DNA from: Parascedosporium putredinis
Lineage: Eukaryota; Ascomycota; Sordariomycetes; Microascales; Microascaceae
DNA: 64,000 nucleotides
Direction of reading: 5' to 3'
Assembly: GCA_949357655.1 (NCBI GenBank)
Contig: CASHTG010000019.1
Location: 682,001 to 746,000 of the forward strand
Shown: positions 33,225 through 45,325 of the stretch, piece by piece
How positions within the stretch are numbered: position 1 is the stretch's first letter
Layout of the letters: every line of letters begins with the position of its first letter
Notes under the pieces: generated by a model
Told to the model about the DNA's origin: nothing
Database searches by the model: none
Seen by the model: the letters and a program-made list of their open reading frames with translations, nothing else
Position numbers and translations under genes: made by a program

Positions 33225-35119
33225 ATGACAATGCACAACCTGCTCAGCGTTGCCAACATCTTCCGCACAAGGTCTGAGGAGGGGAACCCGGCAAAGACCC
33301 CACTTCGCTCCACTCACGGTATTCCATCGACCGCCTCAATTCCCAAGCGACCGGCTCCTCCACACATTCCAGCCCCTCCTCCCTACCTCACCCGCACAAC
33401 CAACACCATACCCAAGCCAGCGATGAGTCCGCCATCCCTCGCTCCGCACCGATGGAATCAAACGACGACACCCGACACCCGCCGCAATCTCCCTCCGTCA
33501 CGTCCTCGCGCCCGAGTCTCCTCAGTCGGCATAGCTATCTCAGCAGGCTAAGCGATGACGATGCGTCACCCCTGCCTTCCCCACTAAGAAGAAGCGTCGC
33601 TTCAATTTCCCCTACCCTTTTTCTCCAAGTCCCACGAACATCCCGCCCCGGCAACCCTCGCGTTCGTTGTCGAGTCGCCGCCCGTCTTATTCTACCTTGA
33701 CCCCGAACGCAGCACCGGCGCCCTAGTTTCTGGCCAGGTCGTCATCGACGTCAAGGAGGAGCTACTTGAGGTGAACAGCGTGGCCGCCTCGGTCACCAAG
33801 ACTGTGGTGCACAAGAAACCGTTTCAGAGCCATTGCGATGACTGCACTGCGCACGAAGAGGAGCTGCAACACTGGACCCTTGTGGCGCAACCCTTGCTCC
33901 TGTCTCGAGGTGAGCCTACTTTTTTTTTTTTTTCCTTTGTCCTTTCCTCTTCACCTCGCCCTATCAATGTCTGCTAGCGTCTCCCATCCCGCTAACACCT
34001 TTTTTTTTCTCTTTGCCTAGGTCTCCATAAATTCCCTTTCACCGGCATCCTCGAGGGCCACCTGCCCATCACCACCGAAACCAATCTCGTGAGCATCTCC
34101 TACGAGCTTCGCGCCACGACCCTCGTCTCCCGCCACCCCGTCACCCCCGATGGCCCCGGGATTCCCATCTTCCACTCCGAACCCCTTCAAGTTCGCCGCA
34201 GCCTCCCCGAGACCGACGCGCCCCACAACTCGGTCCGCGTTTTCCCCCAACCAACATCCGCGCCAGCGCACAGTATCAGCAGGTTCTGTACCCCTCCGGC
34301 CGCAACAACCTCACCATGGCCCTCGACGGGCTCACGACCAAGCTTGTCCAGGAGGACTCGGTCGAGTGCTGGCGCCTCAAAAGGCCTCGTGGCGCCTCGA
34401 AGAGAGCATCAAGGCCGTTTCCAACGCCTGCGCCCGCCACGCGACCCCCTCACCGACCCTGCCCAGGCCGAGGCTGAGACGAACAGGAACAGGATTCCCC
34501 GGACAGAGACCCGCGTCATTGGCGAGGAAATTATCTCCCGGGACTGGAAGTCGGACTACCTCTCCGCCGACGGCCACATCGAGCTCTTCTTTGACTTTGG
34601 CCTGCACCCCGCCTTTCGCAAGCCCCAACCCCACCATCCTCACTACTACCCCCACTATCACCACAACGCTCACCGCGATAGCGAGCTCCCCGCTTCGTCT
34701 GCGACACCGTCACCGCCCAGGGCACCCAGATCTCGCACTCCCTCCTCGTCGAACTCATCGTCTCTCGTGCCCGCGCTCCGGCGTCCAAGCCCGATGCCCT
34801 CGTCGACACGGGCACCGGCCGCATCCTCCGCATGCGTTTCCGCGTCTATCTCACCGATAAGCCCGGCTCCCGCGTCGCCTGGGATGACGAAGCACCCCCA
34901 TGTACGACGAGGTACCTCCCAGCCCTCCTTGCTACGAGGGCGGCGATCCCAATGATAGCGACGGCGCCGATCACCACGATACTGAGCCCATCTACGCCGC
35001 GCGGGATAGCGTCGAGTGGAGAGAGGGGATCCGGCTTCCCGGCCCCTTCTACTTCTTCTCCTTCCCCCTCCTCCTGCTACGCTACCTCCCCTCCGTTTCC
35101 CACTACTTCCTCTCCTTGA
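33225..35119 (+). CDS. LDB19-like arrestin-related ubiquitin-ligase adaptor
   Basis: Exons are 33225-33909 and 34021 to about 35119; the intron is 111 nt. The start MTMHNLLSVANIF leads into a Ser/His-rich tail (RYSIDRLNSQATGS), then TKKKRRF. The arrestin-N/LDB19 core follows: LAFVVESPPVLFYLD, GALVSGQVVIDVKEE, KKPFQSHCDDC and KFPFTGILEGHLP. A second arrestin-like half has HSLLVELIVSRA and RMRFRVYLTDK. Near the C-terminus, PPMY and PPCY are two PPxY motifs that would bind the WW domains of a Rsp5/Nedd4 ligase. Such adaptors direct plasma-membrane transporters to endocytosis. Eight bases are missing (33281, 33579, 33618, 34244, 34379, 34445, 34688 and 34895 runs). The C-terminal 60 residues and the stop are uncertain, because three frames are possible after about 35025. 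Confidence 0.8.
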
Positions 35120-36074
35120 TCGTAATTTCTAATTTTTACATTCCTTTTTTTTTTTCCCAGTCGTTTCTACTTCATTCTTTTCCTTGTCTACCTCGGTACA
35201 TAACTTCAATATTCAACTGCATGGGAGGCGCATCACGTGTCTCTGTAAAGACCGGGGCATTTTCGGGGTCTTTTCCATCTTCACAGCCTCTTTTTCCCTG
35301 TTCCTTTAATCCTTTTTCTTTCTTTTTCCTTTTTGATTGTCAGGGAGTTCCGCGGACTATGCCACGATTACAGAAGTGGGGTAGGAGTGTTTGCTGCAAA
35401 ACACAGGCATCAATATGATATGATATCCAGTCGTCATCTTTTTTTGCGACAGAGAAGGATGGACAGCATTCAACAAAGAGCACAGGACAGCTCTCTACCT
35501 CGGTACGGGGACACGGTTTTATTTTCAAGTGGTCGAGATACCTCGGTCGTTAGATCAATGATAGATACCCCTAAAAACAATCAGAGGCTGTGATAGCCTC
35601 TATTACACACTTGTGTTCTTATTGCTTCATTACATGTGGATTTCTTGTCACTCATTTTTTAGTTCAAGTCAGAAACGGATACGGTAAAAGTGATATATAA
35701 TTTGACGTCATTCATCAAACTAGGAGAATAAACACAAAAACACTACAGACGACAGAATTGAAACAAACAAAGGAAAAGAAAACAAGGTACAAGTTGTTGA
35801 CAGACTTGATATATCCTTCTCTCGGGTCCACGGCCTCCTTCTCCTTCCTATTAATTATGGAGGATCCCGTCTCCTAGCGTCATGCCGAGTGGTATCAAAA
35901 AATTAAAAATCAGTGTACAGAGGAAACCAAGAGAGCAATAGACCAAGAACACAGGAATTTTGTTGGTGATTTTTGGAGGGGGTTGTTTTGTCTTCCGGTC
36001 TAAGCCATTTTCTTATTTTATTTTTTGGTGGCGTCTATCCTCTTATCGAGATAGAGCGTTCCCGTCTAAACCGC
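35120..36074. other. Intergenic between convergent gene ends
   Basis: T-rich then A-rich, consistent with 3' UTRs of the arrestin and HAM1-like genes. No gene recognised. Confidence 0.5.
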
Positions 36075-39000
36075 TTAGTAAATGCGGTTAATCTGGGGGT
36101 TGGCGACTGGGGCAGTAGTGCCGCCGGTGCCGGGGAATTCGGCAGTCTGGCGGAGACCGGCATTACCGTTCTCGTACTGAGCACCGGTGTTGCAGTTGGA
36201 GTTGGGGTCAATCTTCAAGCCCGTGCCAAACTCGCCAACCTTTTCCTGGAAGTTGCCGTAGCCGTTTCCGGCGAGGCCATTGCCGTGACCGTGACCGTGG
36301 CCGACGCCGTTGCCGTTGCCGTTGCCGGTACCAAGCCTCTCCTTCTCGATGTTGCCAACGTTGCCAAGGGGCGCGGAACCAATAACTTGGTTACCGCGAT
36401 CGGTGGCACCGGTGGGGTATTCACCGTAGCCGCCAGCGCCGGGCTGCTGGGCGAGGTTACCGGCTCCGAGGGGCTGGCCGTAGGCGCCGAGGCCGGGTTG
36501 CTGTTGCTGCTGCTGCTGTTGCTGCTGCTGGCTGTAGAGAGCACCGGCGCCGGGCTGGGTGTAGGCGAGGTTACCAACACCAGGCTGCTGCTGCTGCTGG
36601 CTCTGGAGGTTGCGGAGGCGCTCCTCCTCCTGGAACTTGCTCTGCTCGTGGATCCTCTTCTGATCGAGCTTCTCCTCGATCTTGGGGGCGCGGGGAATGT
36701 CCTTGCTGGTGCTAGCATGGCCAATGGAGAAGACGGGGCTCTCCCACTTCTCGCCCTGGAGCGCCATGTCCTTGTACTTGGTGGCGCGGGTGCTGGTAGC
36801 GTCGGAGAGCTTGATGTCGGGGAAGATGCTGTCGTGCATGGTGTAGGCAATGTTGAACTTCTTGCCGGCGGTGGCCTGGGCAGCCTTGCGCTGGGCCTCG
36901 GTCTTGGCCTCGGCCTTCTTCTGGTTCTTGTACTTCTTGGCCGAGTTGAGGTAGCGGCTGTACATGTTGGACTTCTTGCCGCCTTCCTCGGACTCGATGC
37001 GAGCACGCTCATCCTCGAGGGTGGTCTTGGCGTCCTTCTGGATCTCGTACATGATCTTGTCCCACTTGCTGAACTGGTCCTTGATGCTCTTCTCGACCAC
37101 CTTCTGGATGGCGGGGCGCATCACCTTGAGGAGGATGCTCTGGAGGAGCGAGAAGACGAGCTTGTACTTGGACTTGACGAGCTTGACCTTGAGGTTGCGG
37201 ATGTCGACGTCGACATTGTCAACCTTGAAGAACCTCTGTCGGTCATGCTTCTTGGGGGTCGAGACGGCGAGCTCAAAGGTCAACCCGGTACCGCCGAGGA
37301 AGATGTTGGCAACGCCAGTATCCTTGACGGAGGGGAACCCGGTCTTGCGGTGGATGTAGTAGTTTACATCGCGGAGATCCATCTGGATGCCGCCGACGCG
37401 GACGTCAAAGACCTGGTGCTGGTCGTTGGAAATCTTCTTGCGGCCCATCTTGAAGTAGTGGTTGCTCTTGAGCTCAATGTTGTTGGGGAAGATGTTGTCG
37501 GCCTCGATGATGAGGTTTTCGATGACGGCATCGACCTGGTGATCCGAGTATTCCAAGCGGGGATTGGGACGTACTCGATGCCCTCGACAGCAGAGGGGAT
37601 GATGACCTCGGTGAGATCCTTGATGAGATGGGGCTTGAAGGTAGGCTTGCCGTTCTCATCGTTTCCGAGGTGCTGGAAGAGGCGCTGGACGGCAAGGCCA
37701 AACTCCTTGTTCTGGGCGTCCTTGTCGAACTGGTCAGAGAGGAACTTGGTCTCGTTGATGATGCGGTCCGTGTTGGGGCGGTACTTGTCGCGGAGGAGGT
37801 AGCGGCCGTGATCGTAGAGCTGATCCCACTCCTGGTTGGAAGACTCGTCCAAGATGTAGCCCTCCTGGAGGAGGCAGCGGCGGATGTAACTATCCATGCG
37901 GCTGAACCAGTTGCGGAGCTCATCGTCGCGCTGGGCGGCGTCGTAGAGGCTCTGAATGGAGTTCCAGAGGGGTCGCTCGAGGTGCCGTTGGCGAAGCGCT
38001 CGATGATGGTCTTGAGGTCGTCTTGGGCCCTCTGTAGATGGGTGCGGGTCTGCTGGACAGTGCCGGTGCCGCCCTGGGCGACGGTGCGGCCGTGACGGCC
38101 ATACTCCCCGGCGAGATCGAGAATGGTCTCGACGGCGCGGGAGTAGTCGGGATGCTGCTGGCACTCGAGAACCATCTTCTTGAGACGCCAGATGGTCTGC
38201 TCCTTGCGCTCCTGGGGAATCTTCTGGTTAAAGTACTCGCGAGTGCGGCGGCGGTATTCGTCGTTGCGCTGCTTGACCTTTCGCGATCCTCCTCGCTGAC
38301 GTTCTGGTTGATCTTCTGCTTGATCTTCTCACGTCCAGTGGAAGCGCCGGCCTGGGCATTAACATCGCCGGGCCTGGTGGAGCCGGTAGGGTTAGCGGCG
38401 TTAGCGGCAGCGGCGGCGGTATCCTTGAGGTCCTCCTTGGGCTTTCCGCCGTAAGTTCCTCGGGCCTTCTCCCTCAGGGTGTCCTTGGAAAAGTCGGGCT
38501 TCTCGTGCCAGGTGTGATCCTGAGCGGGCATGTCCACCTGGTTGAGCTGGTCCTCAGAAGGTCGGACGCGGCCGGCAACGTTGCTGGCGGCATCGCCGGC
38601 GACATCACGGAAGAGGACGGTGAAGTCCTTGACTGTAGGCACGAGTTAGTAAAGAACTGGGAGGCCCGCGGCGCGATGGGGAAAAGGTCAGGAGGCTGAG
38701 AACGTACGGAGTTTTCGGAACTGTCCATTGGTGATGAGGAGAGTTCCGACGGTTCGCAGACCCTGGAGGGCCTGGTCGCCGTGCTGCTGAGCAGTCGCCT
38801 TGTCGACGGGAGCGCCGGGGGTGCTTATCGCACTAGGCTTGAACTGCTCGGTCTCCCAGATGAAGTCTTGCAAGAGGTTGCCCTCGTTCTTGGACAGGAA
38901 CAGATACTTGGCGAGCCTCACAACTTCGCGAGCATCGGCCACGAGAGCCTGGCCCTCAGTGGAGAGCTTGCCGGAGGGAGACTTGAGGGCCTTGGACTCG

Positions 39001-39266
39001 AGGAAGCTGTTGAGGGTGATGTCGATTTGTTCGTTCTAGAGGCGAGGGGTTGCCGTGTTAGTCGCAAGCGGTTCCTCTGCGGTTCCTCCACCTCGTCGCG
39101 TAAAAGCAAAACCTGCTCCCTTTTGAAACTGGACTCAACTTACCGAGGGGACCTTGCCAGCCTTGAAGGCACTGTAGATGGCGTAAAGCTGGAGCTTGGA
39201 CTCGATATTTTCGTCCCTGACCTTGACGTTGGTCGGTCTATTCACAGAGGATCCCAGGGAAGCCAT
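36075..39266 (-). CDS. HAM1-like (BPI/LBP-related) large fungal protein with Gln/Gly-rich tail
   Basis: Exons are 39144-39266, 38708-39035 and 36075-38632, giving 1003 aa after restoring three bases (T run 38279-38281, G runs 37969-37972 and 37559-37562). The body matches the fungal HAM1-like N- and C-terminal family: KLQLYAIYSAFKAGK, EVVRLAKYLFLSKNEGNLL, RDKYRPNTDRIINE, and then a lipid-binding-like region with IELKSNHYFKMGRK, GGIQMDLRDVNYYIHRK and VANIFLGGTGL. I believe this family is related to BPI/LBP lipid-transfer folds. The last 250 residues are low complexity: one run of 11 Gln, a shorter Gln run, PGAG repeats and GNGNGNG/GHGHGHG. The role is unknown; lipid transfer or membrane contact is inferred. 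Confidence 0.78.
36495..36600 (-). repeat. CAG/CAA repeats coding poly-Gln in the HAM1-like protein
   Basis: Two imperfect CTG/TTG tracts on the plus strand encode 11 and 5 consecutive Gln on the minus strand. They are prone to length variation between strains. Confidence 0.8.
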
Positions 39267-42200
39267 GTTGTCTAAAAGATGGGGAATAAAACGGAACAAA
39301 GACTGAAGCAAAAGAATGCCTAAGAAATCGAGAAAAACAAGAAAAAGGAAGGCTCTGTGATTAGGAGAGATAAAAAGAGGAGATGGAAGGGACGGGACAA
39401 AGGCTTAGTTTGTTGAATGTCGGAGCGGAAGGGCGGCGGGCTTGTCGGGAGGTAGGTAGTAGTTTGCTGTTTGACAAGGCGAGACAAGGTGAGGTTGCGA
39501 TGTAAGTTTGTTTGATATTAGGTGAAGTGTTTCTCCGGGGTATCAAAGTGTCGGGGGAAGGAGAAAGTTTCACCGAGCAAGGTCTAAGGTGCGTGATAAT
39601 CGTTAGATGTCAGATTGTTGACTTGTAGGAAAGAGAAAGTAAGAATTGGATCATGAATGACGGACGGAAGCGGCTGGTTTATACTCTTGATGTCGGCGGA
39701 GATTTGGGGTAAGGGAAGGGGAGGGAGGGAGGGAAGGCGCAGGTCAGGTCGAGAGTGTCGAGGGTAAGACGTCACACAAGTGACATAGCAGTTCGAGCTC
39801 GGGGCAGAACCAATGTCAATCACCCAAGACTAGCCCGGGACATGCGATCTAGACAGACCGGATGGGGATGCAGTGACACCATCGCTTCGTCTTCCCCGTT
39901 TCAGTGGGTACATTGATTCACGGATGGCATGGCATGGATCAATGGAATCATCATGTTTGGAGGAGCTACGCTACACCCTGTACCGGGGTGAACCATTGGG
40001 CAATCGATGGAAAGAAGGGGGAAGGAACCCGGGCCAGAAGCGCGCGCGGGTTTCGCTTGAGCACCTTTCAGCTACTTTCGTACACGGTAATGGTTAATGT
40101 GCCACGCTCCGTTTCTTCTTGTTCCCAGGAGGGGAGAGAACCAAGCCGCGAAGTTGTTGTGTGATTTCTTTTTTCTTTTTCTTTTTCTTTTGGTTCGTTC
40201 TTTTTGGTTGGGTTGGCTATTAGTGTCGGTTACGTCATGGAGATGTCGTCGTTTCGTGGAGCCACCACGATTTTCCGTGCTAACGCGCTTGTATCCTTGT
40301 ACCCATGGCGTGGACCAGCCATTGACTAATCGAGCAAGCCGCGAAAAGAAGAATATCCCATTTCAGTTAAGATTGAGGATTTGACTAATGTTGGCTCTTC
40401 AGGTTCCGGTGGGGAAAGAGGGAACGCGAGAAGGGGGGCGTGTCTGAGTTGGCTCAGTGCTGAACCTCACCCTTGCCTTGTTGCCTTGCTCCTTGCTGCC
40501 CTCCAAGTTGCCTGTTGCCCTATTGCCTGCCCTATTGCCCTGTTGCTCGGTCATGCAAGCGGCCGGCAGACGGGAAAGTGCAGTAACTCTGGGTGTTTCC
40601 GGCCTCCAAAATCAAAGAGCACTTGAAGCCAAGTGCACTAGTGAAACTATGGACCCGAGAGCCAGCCTGAAAGCCGAAGAAATATTCTTCCTTGTCTTTG
40701 CACAAACCCTCCGGGCAAAACACCGCTTTCTACACTAAGAACTACGAAGCAAGTTGTTTTTGGACTGTCGCGTGTTTTAGACTCCCAGACATTTTCGCTA
40801 TCCGGTTCAAGAGAACCTGAGCTTGACGGCGGGTCCTCTCATGTCGGAAAAGTGAAGCAAAGGGGTACAAGTAATGGCAGAAAAGCATGATAAAGATCCA
40901 TTGGAAGCAGTTTAATCGGCCAAACCACAACAGGCCACCAGTGTCAAAAGGCGGAGAACAAGAAAAGGCGGAGGCTGTTCACGACATGTGGGACGTGCCT
41001 TACCAGAAAGGGCAAAGCAAAGGGGAAGGTTGCGCAATGCTGAGAGCATGGCCCCCTCCGGCAGGAATCAGATGTCTGCTGGAACCGATGAATTCTGCGA
41101 CGATCTCCTGGGGAGCACGATTGCACGATGGGCTTTCAGAACCTGCTGCACGAGTGGGTCGTGGACGTGCCTTAAACGCCACCCATCAAAGGCTGGCGGC
41201 TTCCCTTGGCCAAGCTCAAGATGTAATAGTTCTTGGACGACAAGGTGCAGTGCAGGATGCAATGAGGCAACGGCGCTTCACTCAAACGCCTCCATTTTAA
41301 GTCACCTGGGTGTTCTCTCCGCCATGATGCGAGAGAAGGGACTCTCCGAAGATGGAACGCATAAGCTTTGCATAAAACAAAAGGCAGAGGTGAGTAGAGT
41401 TAAGTTGCGGAAGCTATTGCAGCGCAAGGGAGCTCAAGCGGCCGTCGTAGGACCGAGGGGAAGCGATGGAGATCCACAGTCACGGACAGTCACGGACAGT
41501 CACAGAGAGCAGAGGGATCGGCTCTCTACTCTCTCCCAAGCTTCAAATGCTCGGTATTATCATAATCTCGTGTAATTTCATCTCGCGCGGGACCATTGCT
41601 TGCTTTCCTTTGAAGTCCGTAACCCACGGACCTTGATGTCTCGGATGTTTGAAGCTCCCCAATGTTTTGACCCAGTGATGTTTTTTTGTCCTCTCTCTCT
41701 TTCTCTCTCAGATATCTGACTACGAGTACCGAGGTAGAAGCCAAGTAAAAGAGGGAAAAACCCCCTCTCTACCAAAGAAAGAAAGAAGCCGAACTGAAAA
41801 AAAAATTGCAATAATAAATCGGGATTTGACGACGCTGAAGAGTGCACGAGCAGGGGGACTGGACGCCAAGTAAGAGAACAAGGTCGAGGTGACGTGATGA
41901 AGACGGAAGTCAAGGTCAAGCTTGGGCTGAATCGACCAATGATGAGGCATGCGGAGCAACAGCTGCGGGTCTTTGCTAGCTCCACCCGCCGTCTCGTCTC
42001 GTTGGTCGTGGCTGGAGAACGAAATTCCAAGTCTTTGTCCGTCGTCGTGGCAGTGGATCACGGGCTGGAGCTGAGGAGAAAACAATTCATCACTCCATGA
42101 GTAAATAACCGGTTCGGGCGCACATCAGCACTAGGACCTAAACCGATCGACTTCATCAATCTCTCATCCCGAATGGCTGGCTAAGATACCCAGCTCCCTG

Positions 42201-43900
42201 GGTCCACTCAACTTCATCCTAAGCACCCTGGCACGGGAAACCCTCCTTTTCCCCCTTGGCGGAAGGGGAAGCTAAGGGACCTGATTTTGGACCTTTTCAT
42301 GGTCTACACAAAATCCAAGAATATGTCCCTGGTTGGCCATGGCGATGTTGTGTTCGCGGAGAGTGACCTCCGCTCACTTGAATCAATGGGGAATTGTTTT
42401 CCCAGTCTCGGGGAGCATGAGCACGCCGCTTACAGCAGAAAAGTCTCATCGTGCTTCCTCCCCTTGGATCTTCTTCACGATATAGGCCTCGTAAGACATA
42501 AAAACATGTGTGCTGGTGGAGCCGTGTATAAACGAGATTTTGGTCCTTCTGACTTGGCTCTTCAAAATCGTACATGTCTGTCTTGTGGGTTTTCCTTTTG
42601 TGTTTTTTTTCTTCATCCGCCAAAGCCCGGCCCAGCATCGACCTGTCATGCATACATTGTATTCAGCACAGCAAAGAAGAAAGGTATGCGAATACAAATA
42701 TCTCCTAATCACACCACCGTTTCCGCTCGCCGTCTTCTTCTTTCATGTACTTCGTAGTTTCGTTCATGCCCCTTGAGCTTGGTTCCGACGACGCCCGTCC
42801 CCCATCTTTCCTCAAAGTTGTTTACAGAAACCCACCCCCTCCTTCATTCCCGATCGGCCGTAGTGTAAGCCGATTGCTGCACGCATAACAGCGAAGGAAG
42901 CTACATGTACGCCATATTAACTTCAGACGGTGCGAAGCTTTTGCTCTAATTCTCGTCCCCCTTCCCCTCCCCCTTCCCTGCCCCTTCCCTCCCCTTGAGC
43001 TTGGGGGCGCTTTGTGACGTAAGACATCCCCAGTACTCAATCGTAAACCAGGAGATCCATCTGTGGATAATTGAATATGAATGGGGGAAAAGATCGATTT
43101 TGAGAATGTCTTCTTCCCCTTTCTCGGTGAGGTTGAATTTGCTAGCGGCTCTTCTGGCCAAAATGGTACGTTGAGTCCCCACCAGGATAGGAATGACGTC
43201 ACACATGGCCTCTCCGTAGGAGACTTTGACCACGCTTCGCAATGATGCGCAAAGGAAATGATGCAACACTGCGTGCGCGTGCGCCTGGTGTTCTTCATGA
43301 TTTCATCGATTATTACTATTTTTTTCTATCTCTCTCTCTTTCTATTCGGGAAAGAATTTTGGTGGCACAAGTGAAACTGGTGATACTTGATCTGTTTTTC
43401 CATCCTATCCAAGTATCATCTAGATATCTACCTCTCCTTTTCATTTGTGCATCTTTCATGCGCAAGGATTGGGGATGGGCCAGGAATCAGGGTAGTTGAT
43501 ATCGCCTCCCGCTGACGATCCCGTTGTCGCGTATTTGATTGCGAAACGAAAGACCCTGCTTTTGCGGGTTTAGTTGTACAGGAAAGATTGATAGTATATT
43601 GCTCCTGCGGGTAGAACCGCACCTGAGAGGAGATGCTCCAAGGATCAGATCATATCCCTCTCCTCGGGGACACGGCAGACCCCATGTAGCATGTGAAGCG
43701 AGGTTCGTCCTATTGAATGGGGTATCAAGAGGTTCGTAGCATTCGGGACTTGAGAAATCCCTGCCAAGAAGGGGGAGGGAAGGTAAGAGGAGCGTTCCCG
43801 GGGCGGAATTATCCCCCTCCTTTTATTGCCATCTTGAGATGGAAGGATTCAAGATGCAACGCACTCCTCCGCCCGAGGGAATGGGTGCAGCAACACGCAA
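39267..43900. other. 4.6-kb stretch without a recognisable gene
   Basis: The first 600 bp are probably promoter and 5' leader of the HAM1-like gene. Elsewhere only short frames on both strands are found. A three-copy 10-bp tandem repeat lies at 41476-41505. No transposon, tRNA or conserved coding block is seen. Confidence 0.45.
41476..41505 (+). repeat. Three-copy 10-bp tandem repeat
   Basis: acagtcacgg occurs twice exactly and a third time with one change (acagtcacag), back to back in non-coding DNA. Confidence 0.85.
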
Positions 43901-45325
43901 TCAGCAGGCCATTGGCCCAAATCCTTGCGACCACCGCAGCCCCCCATGATGGCAATCATGACGAGGACCGATACCACCACGCTTGCCGCCCCGTACCTGT
44001 ACGCGTGCCCTCGTCTCAGAGTAGAGAGCTCCAGCACCCATGTCGAGACGGTGGTCAAGCAGCCGCAGAAGCCGTCCTCCACCCCGCGCAGCACCTGGCA
44101 CCCCACGACGCCGCCCCCGGCCGCCGTGTGCGACAGGTCCCAGCACATCCCCAGCACCGCGGTGCCCAGGACGTTGGCCGTAAAAGTACCCATGGGGAAC
44201 GCCGGTACCTTTTGTTGAGGAAGAGGGAGAGGTAGAACCGCGCGATGCAGCCCGGCGGGGAGAAGACGAGAGCGAAGAGGGCGTCGCCGCGCCAACTCCG
44301 GTGGGGCGGGAAGACGGACAGCAGTATGGCCGCGATCCACACGGCGACCCCCACGGGCACGGCGACTCTATCGAGGAAATGGCGCACGAAGCGGTGCGAG
44401 AACGAGGGCGTGAGGGCCTCGAGCCCGGCCGCGAGGTGAACGCCGATGAAGAGGCCGCCGAGCGATATGCAGATGCTGGAGATGATGACGGAGAGAAACG
44501 CCATGAACGAGTACCCACCGTTTCGGCTTGTTGGGCTCGCTGTGTCGGTGGGGGTAGGTCGTTGGCCAGCGCGAGGAACGCGTCGCGGATAAAGGACGAA
44601 AAGGACGTGAAGGAGCCGCAGAACCCCGTGGTGAGGCCAATGTACAATGGAATCGTCTTCTTGATGTCTTTGTCCGAGGCGGGCTGGGAAGGTGGTTGCC
44701 CGCCCTTTTCCGGCTGCTGGGGAACGAGATAATGGTCTCTTCCGTGCCGGAAGAGCATGCGATCCTCTGCTAGGAAGCCCATGACGACGGACCCGGCGAA
44801 ATTCGCCCACACGACGCTAAAGGTCACGGGCGCTCCGGGGAAGTGCGTAAGGGCTTGAAGACCGAGCCTCGCCAGCGTGCCAAGGATCGAGAATAGGATG
44901 AAGTAGCAGTGGGTGTAGAACTGGGTCGCCATGCGAGACGCCCTTTCCCGTCGCGCGTGCCTCAGCTCGTCCTCGGGCCTGCTTTGCGCGATCGTCAACG
45001 GTTCGGGCCTGCTGCGCGTAGCAAGATCTTGGTCGCGCGCGCCTTCGAGATCTAGGATGGTATATGCGCCGCGTATTCGCTCCTGGGCGGGAGGAGAGGG
45101 AGCGGCCAGCTCGTTTAGGTTGGCATAGCTCTCCGGGAGATCCTCGTCATCTTGGCCCGAAGACCGTGGGTTCTCCGCCTGTGGCGTTGATACCAAGCTT
45201 CTTCCCATGCTGCCCCCGTTCGTAGTGCTACCGCTTGCCTTGCTCGCTGGCGCATCTATATCGCGGCCATGTAACCGGTCTTGGGCTGCAGGGCTACACG
45301 CTTCTGTGGGTGTTTGCCCTTCCAT
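43901..45325 (-). CDS. FEX1: Fluoride exporter FEX (double-domain Fluc/CrcB channel)
   Basis: One exon; restoring one base at each of 44550-44554, 44211-44214 and 43940-43945 gives 475 aa. The first 110 or so residues are polar and probably cytosolic. The first Fluc domain has LFSILGTLARLGLQAL, FSVVWANFAGSVVMGF and TTGFCGSFTSFSSFIRD. The second has MGTFTANVLGTAVLGMCWD and GFCGCLTTVSTWVLEL. These are the pore Asn and the TM3 Phe/Ser/Thr signatures, once per domain, as in eukaryotic FEX where two fused halves form one channel. It exports fluoride at the plasma membrane. The start at 45325 (MEGQTP) is chosen because the longer upstream frame looks like untranslated leader. The C-terminus IMGGLRWSQGF needs the third restored base. 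Confidence 0.9.
   Translation of the reverse strand: MEGQTPTEACSPAAQDRLHGRDIDAPASKASGSTTNGGSMGRSLVSTPQAENPRSSGQDDEDLPESYANLNELAAPSPPAQERIRGAYTILDLEGARDQDLATRSRPEPLTIAQSRPEDELRHARRERASRMATQFYTHCYFILFSILGTLARLGLQALTHFPGAPVTFSVVWANFAGSVVMGFLAEDRMLFRHGRDHYLVPQQPEKGGQPPSQPASDKDIKKTIPLYIGLTTGFCGSFTSFSSFIRDAFLALANDLPPPTQRAQQAETVGTRSWRFSPSSSPASAYRSAASSSAFTSRPGSRPSRPRSRTASCAISSIESPCPWGSPCGSRPYCCPSSRPTGVGAATPSSLSSSPRRAASRGSTSPSSSTKGTGVPHGYFYGQRPGHRGAGDVLGPVAHGGRGRRRGVPGAARGGGRLLRLLDHRLDMGAGALYSETRARVQVRGGKRGGIGPRHDCHHGGLRWSQGFGPMAC

Noticed and set aside
35973..37802. A 609-codon open frame on the plus strand
   Set aside because: It lies exactly antisense to the HAM1-like exon. It is Leu/Val/Gly-rich with poly-Leu opposite the poly-Gln tract, which is the expected shadow of codon bias on the other strand.
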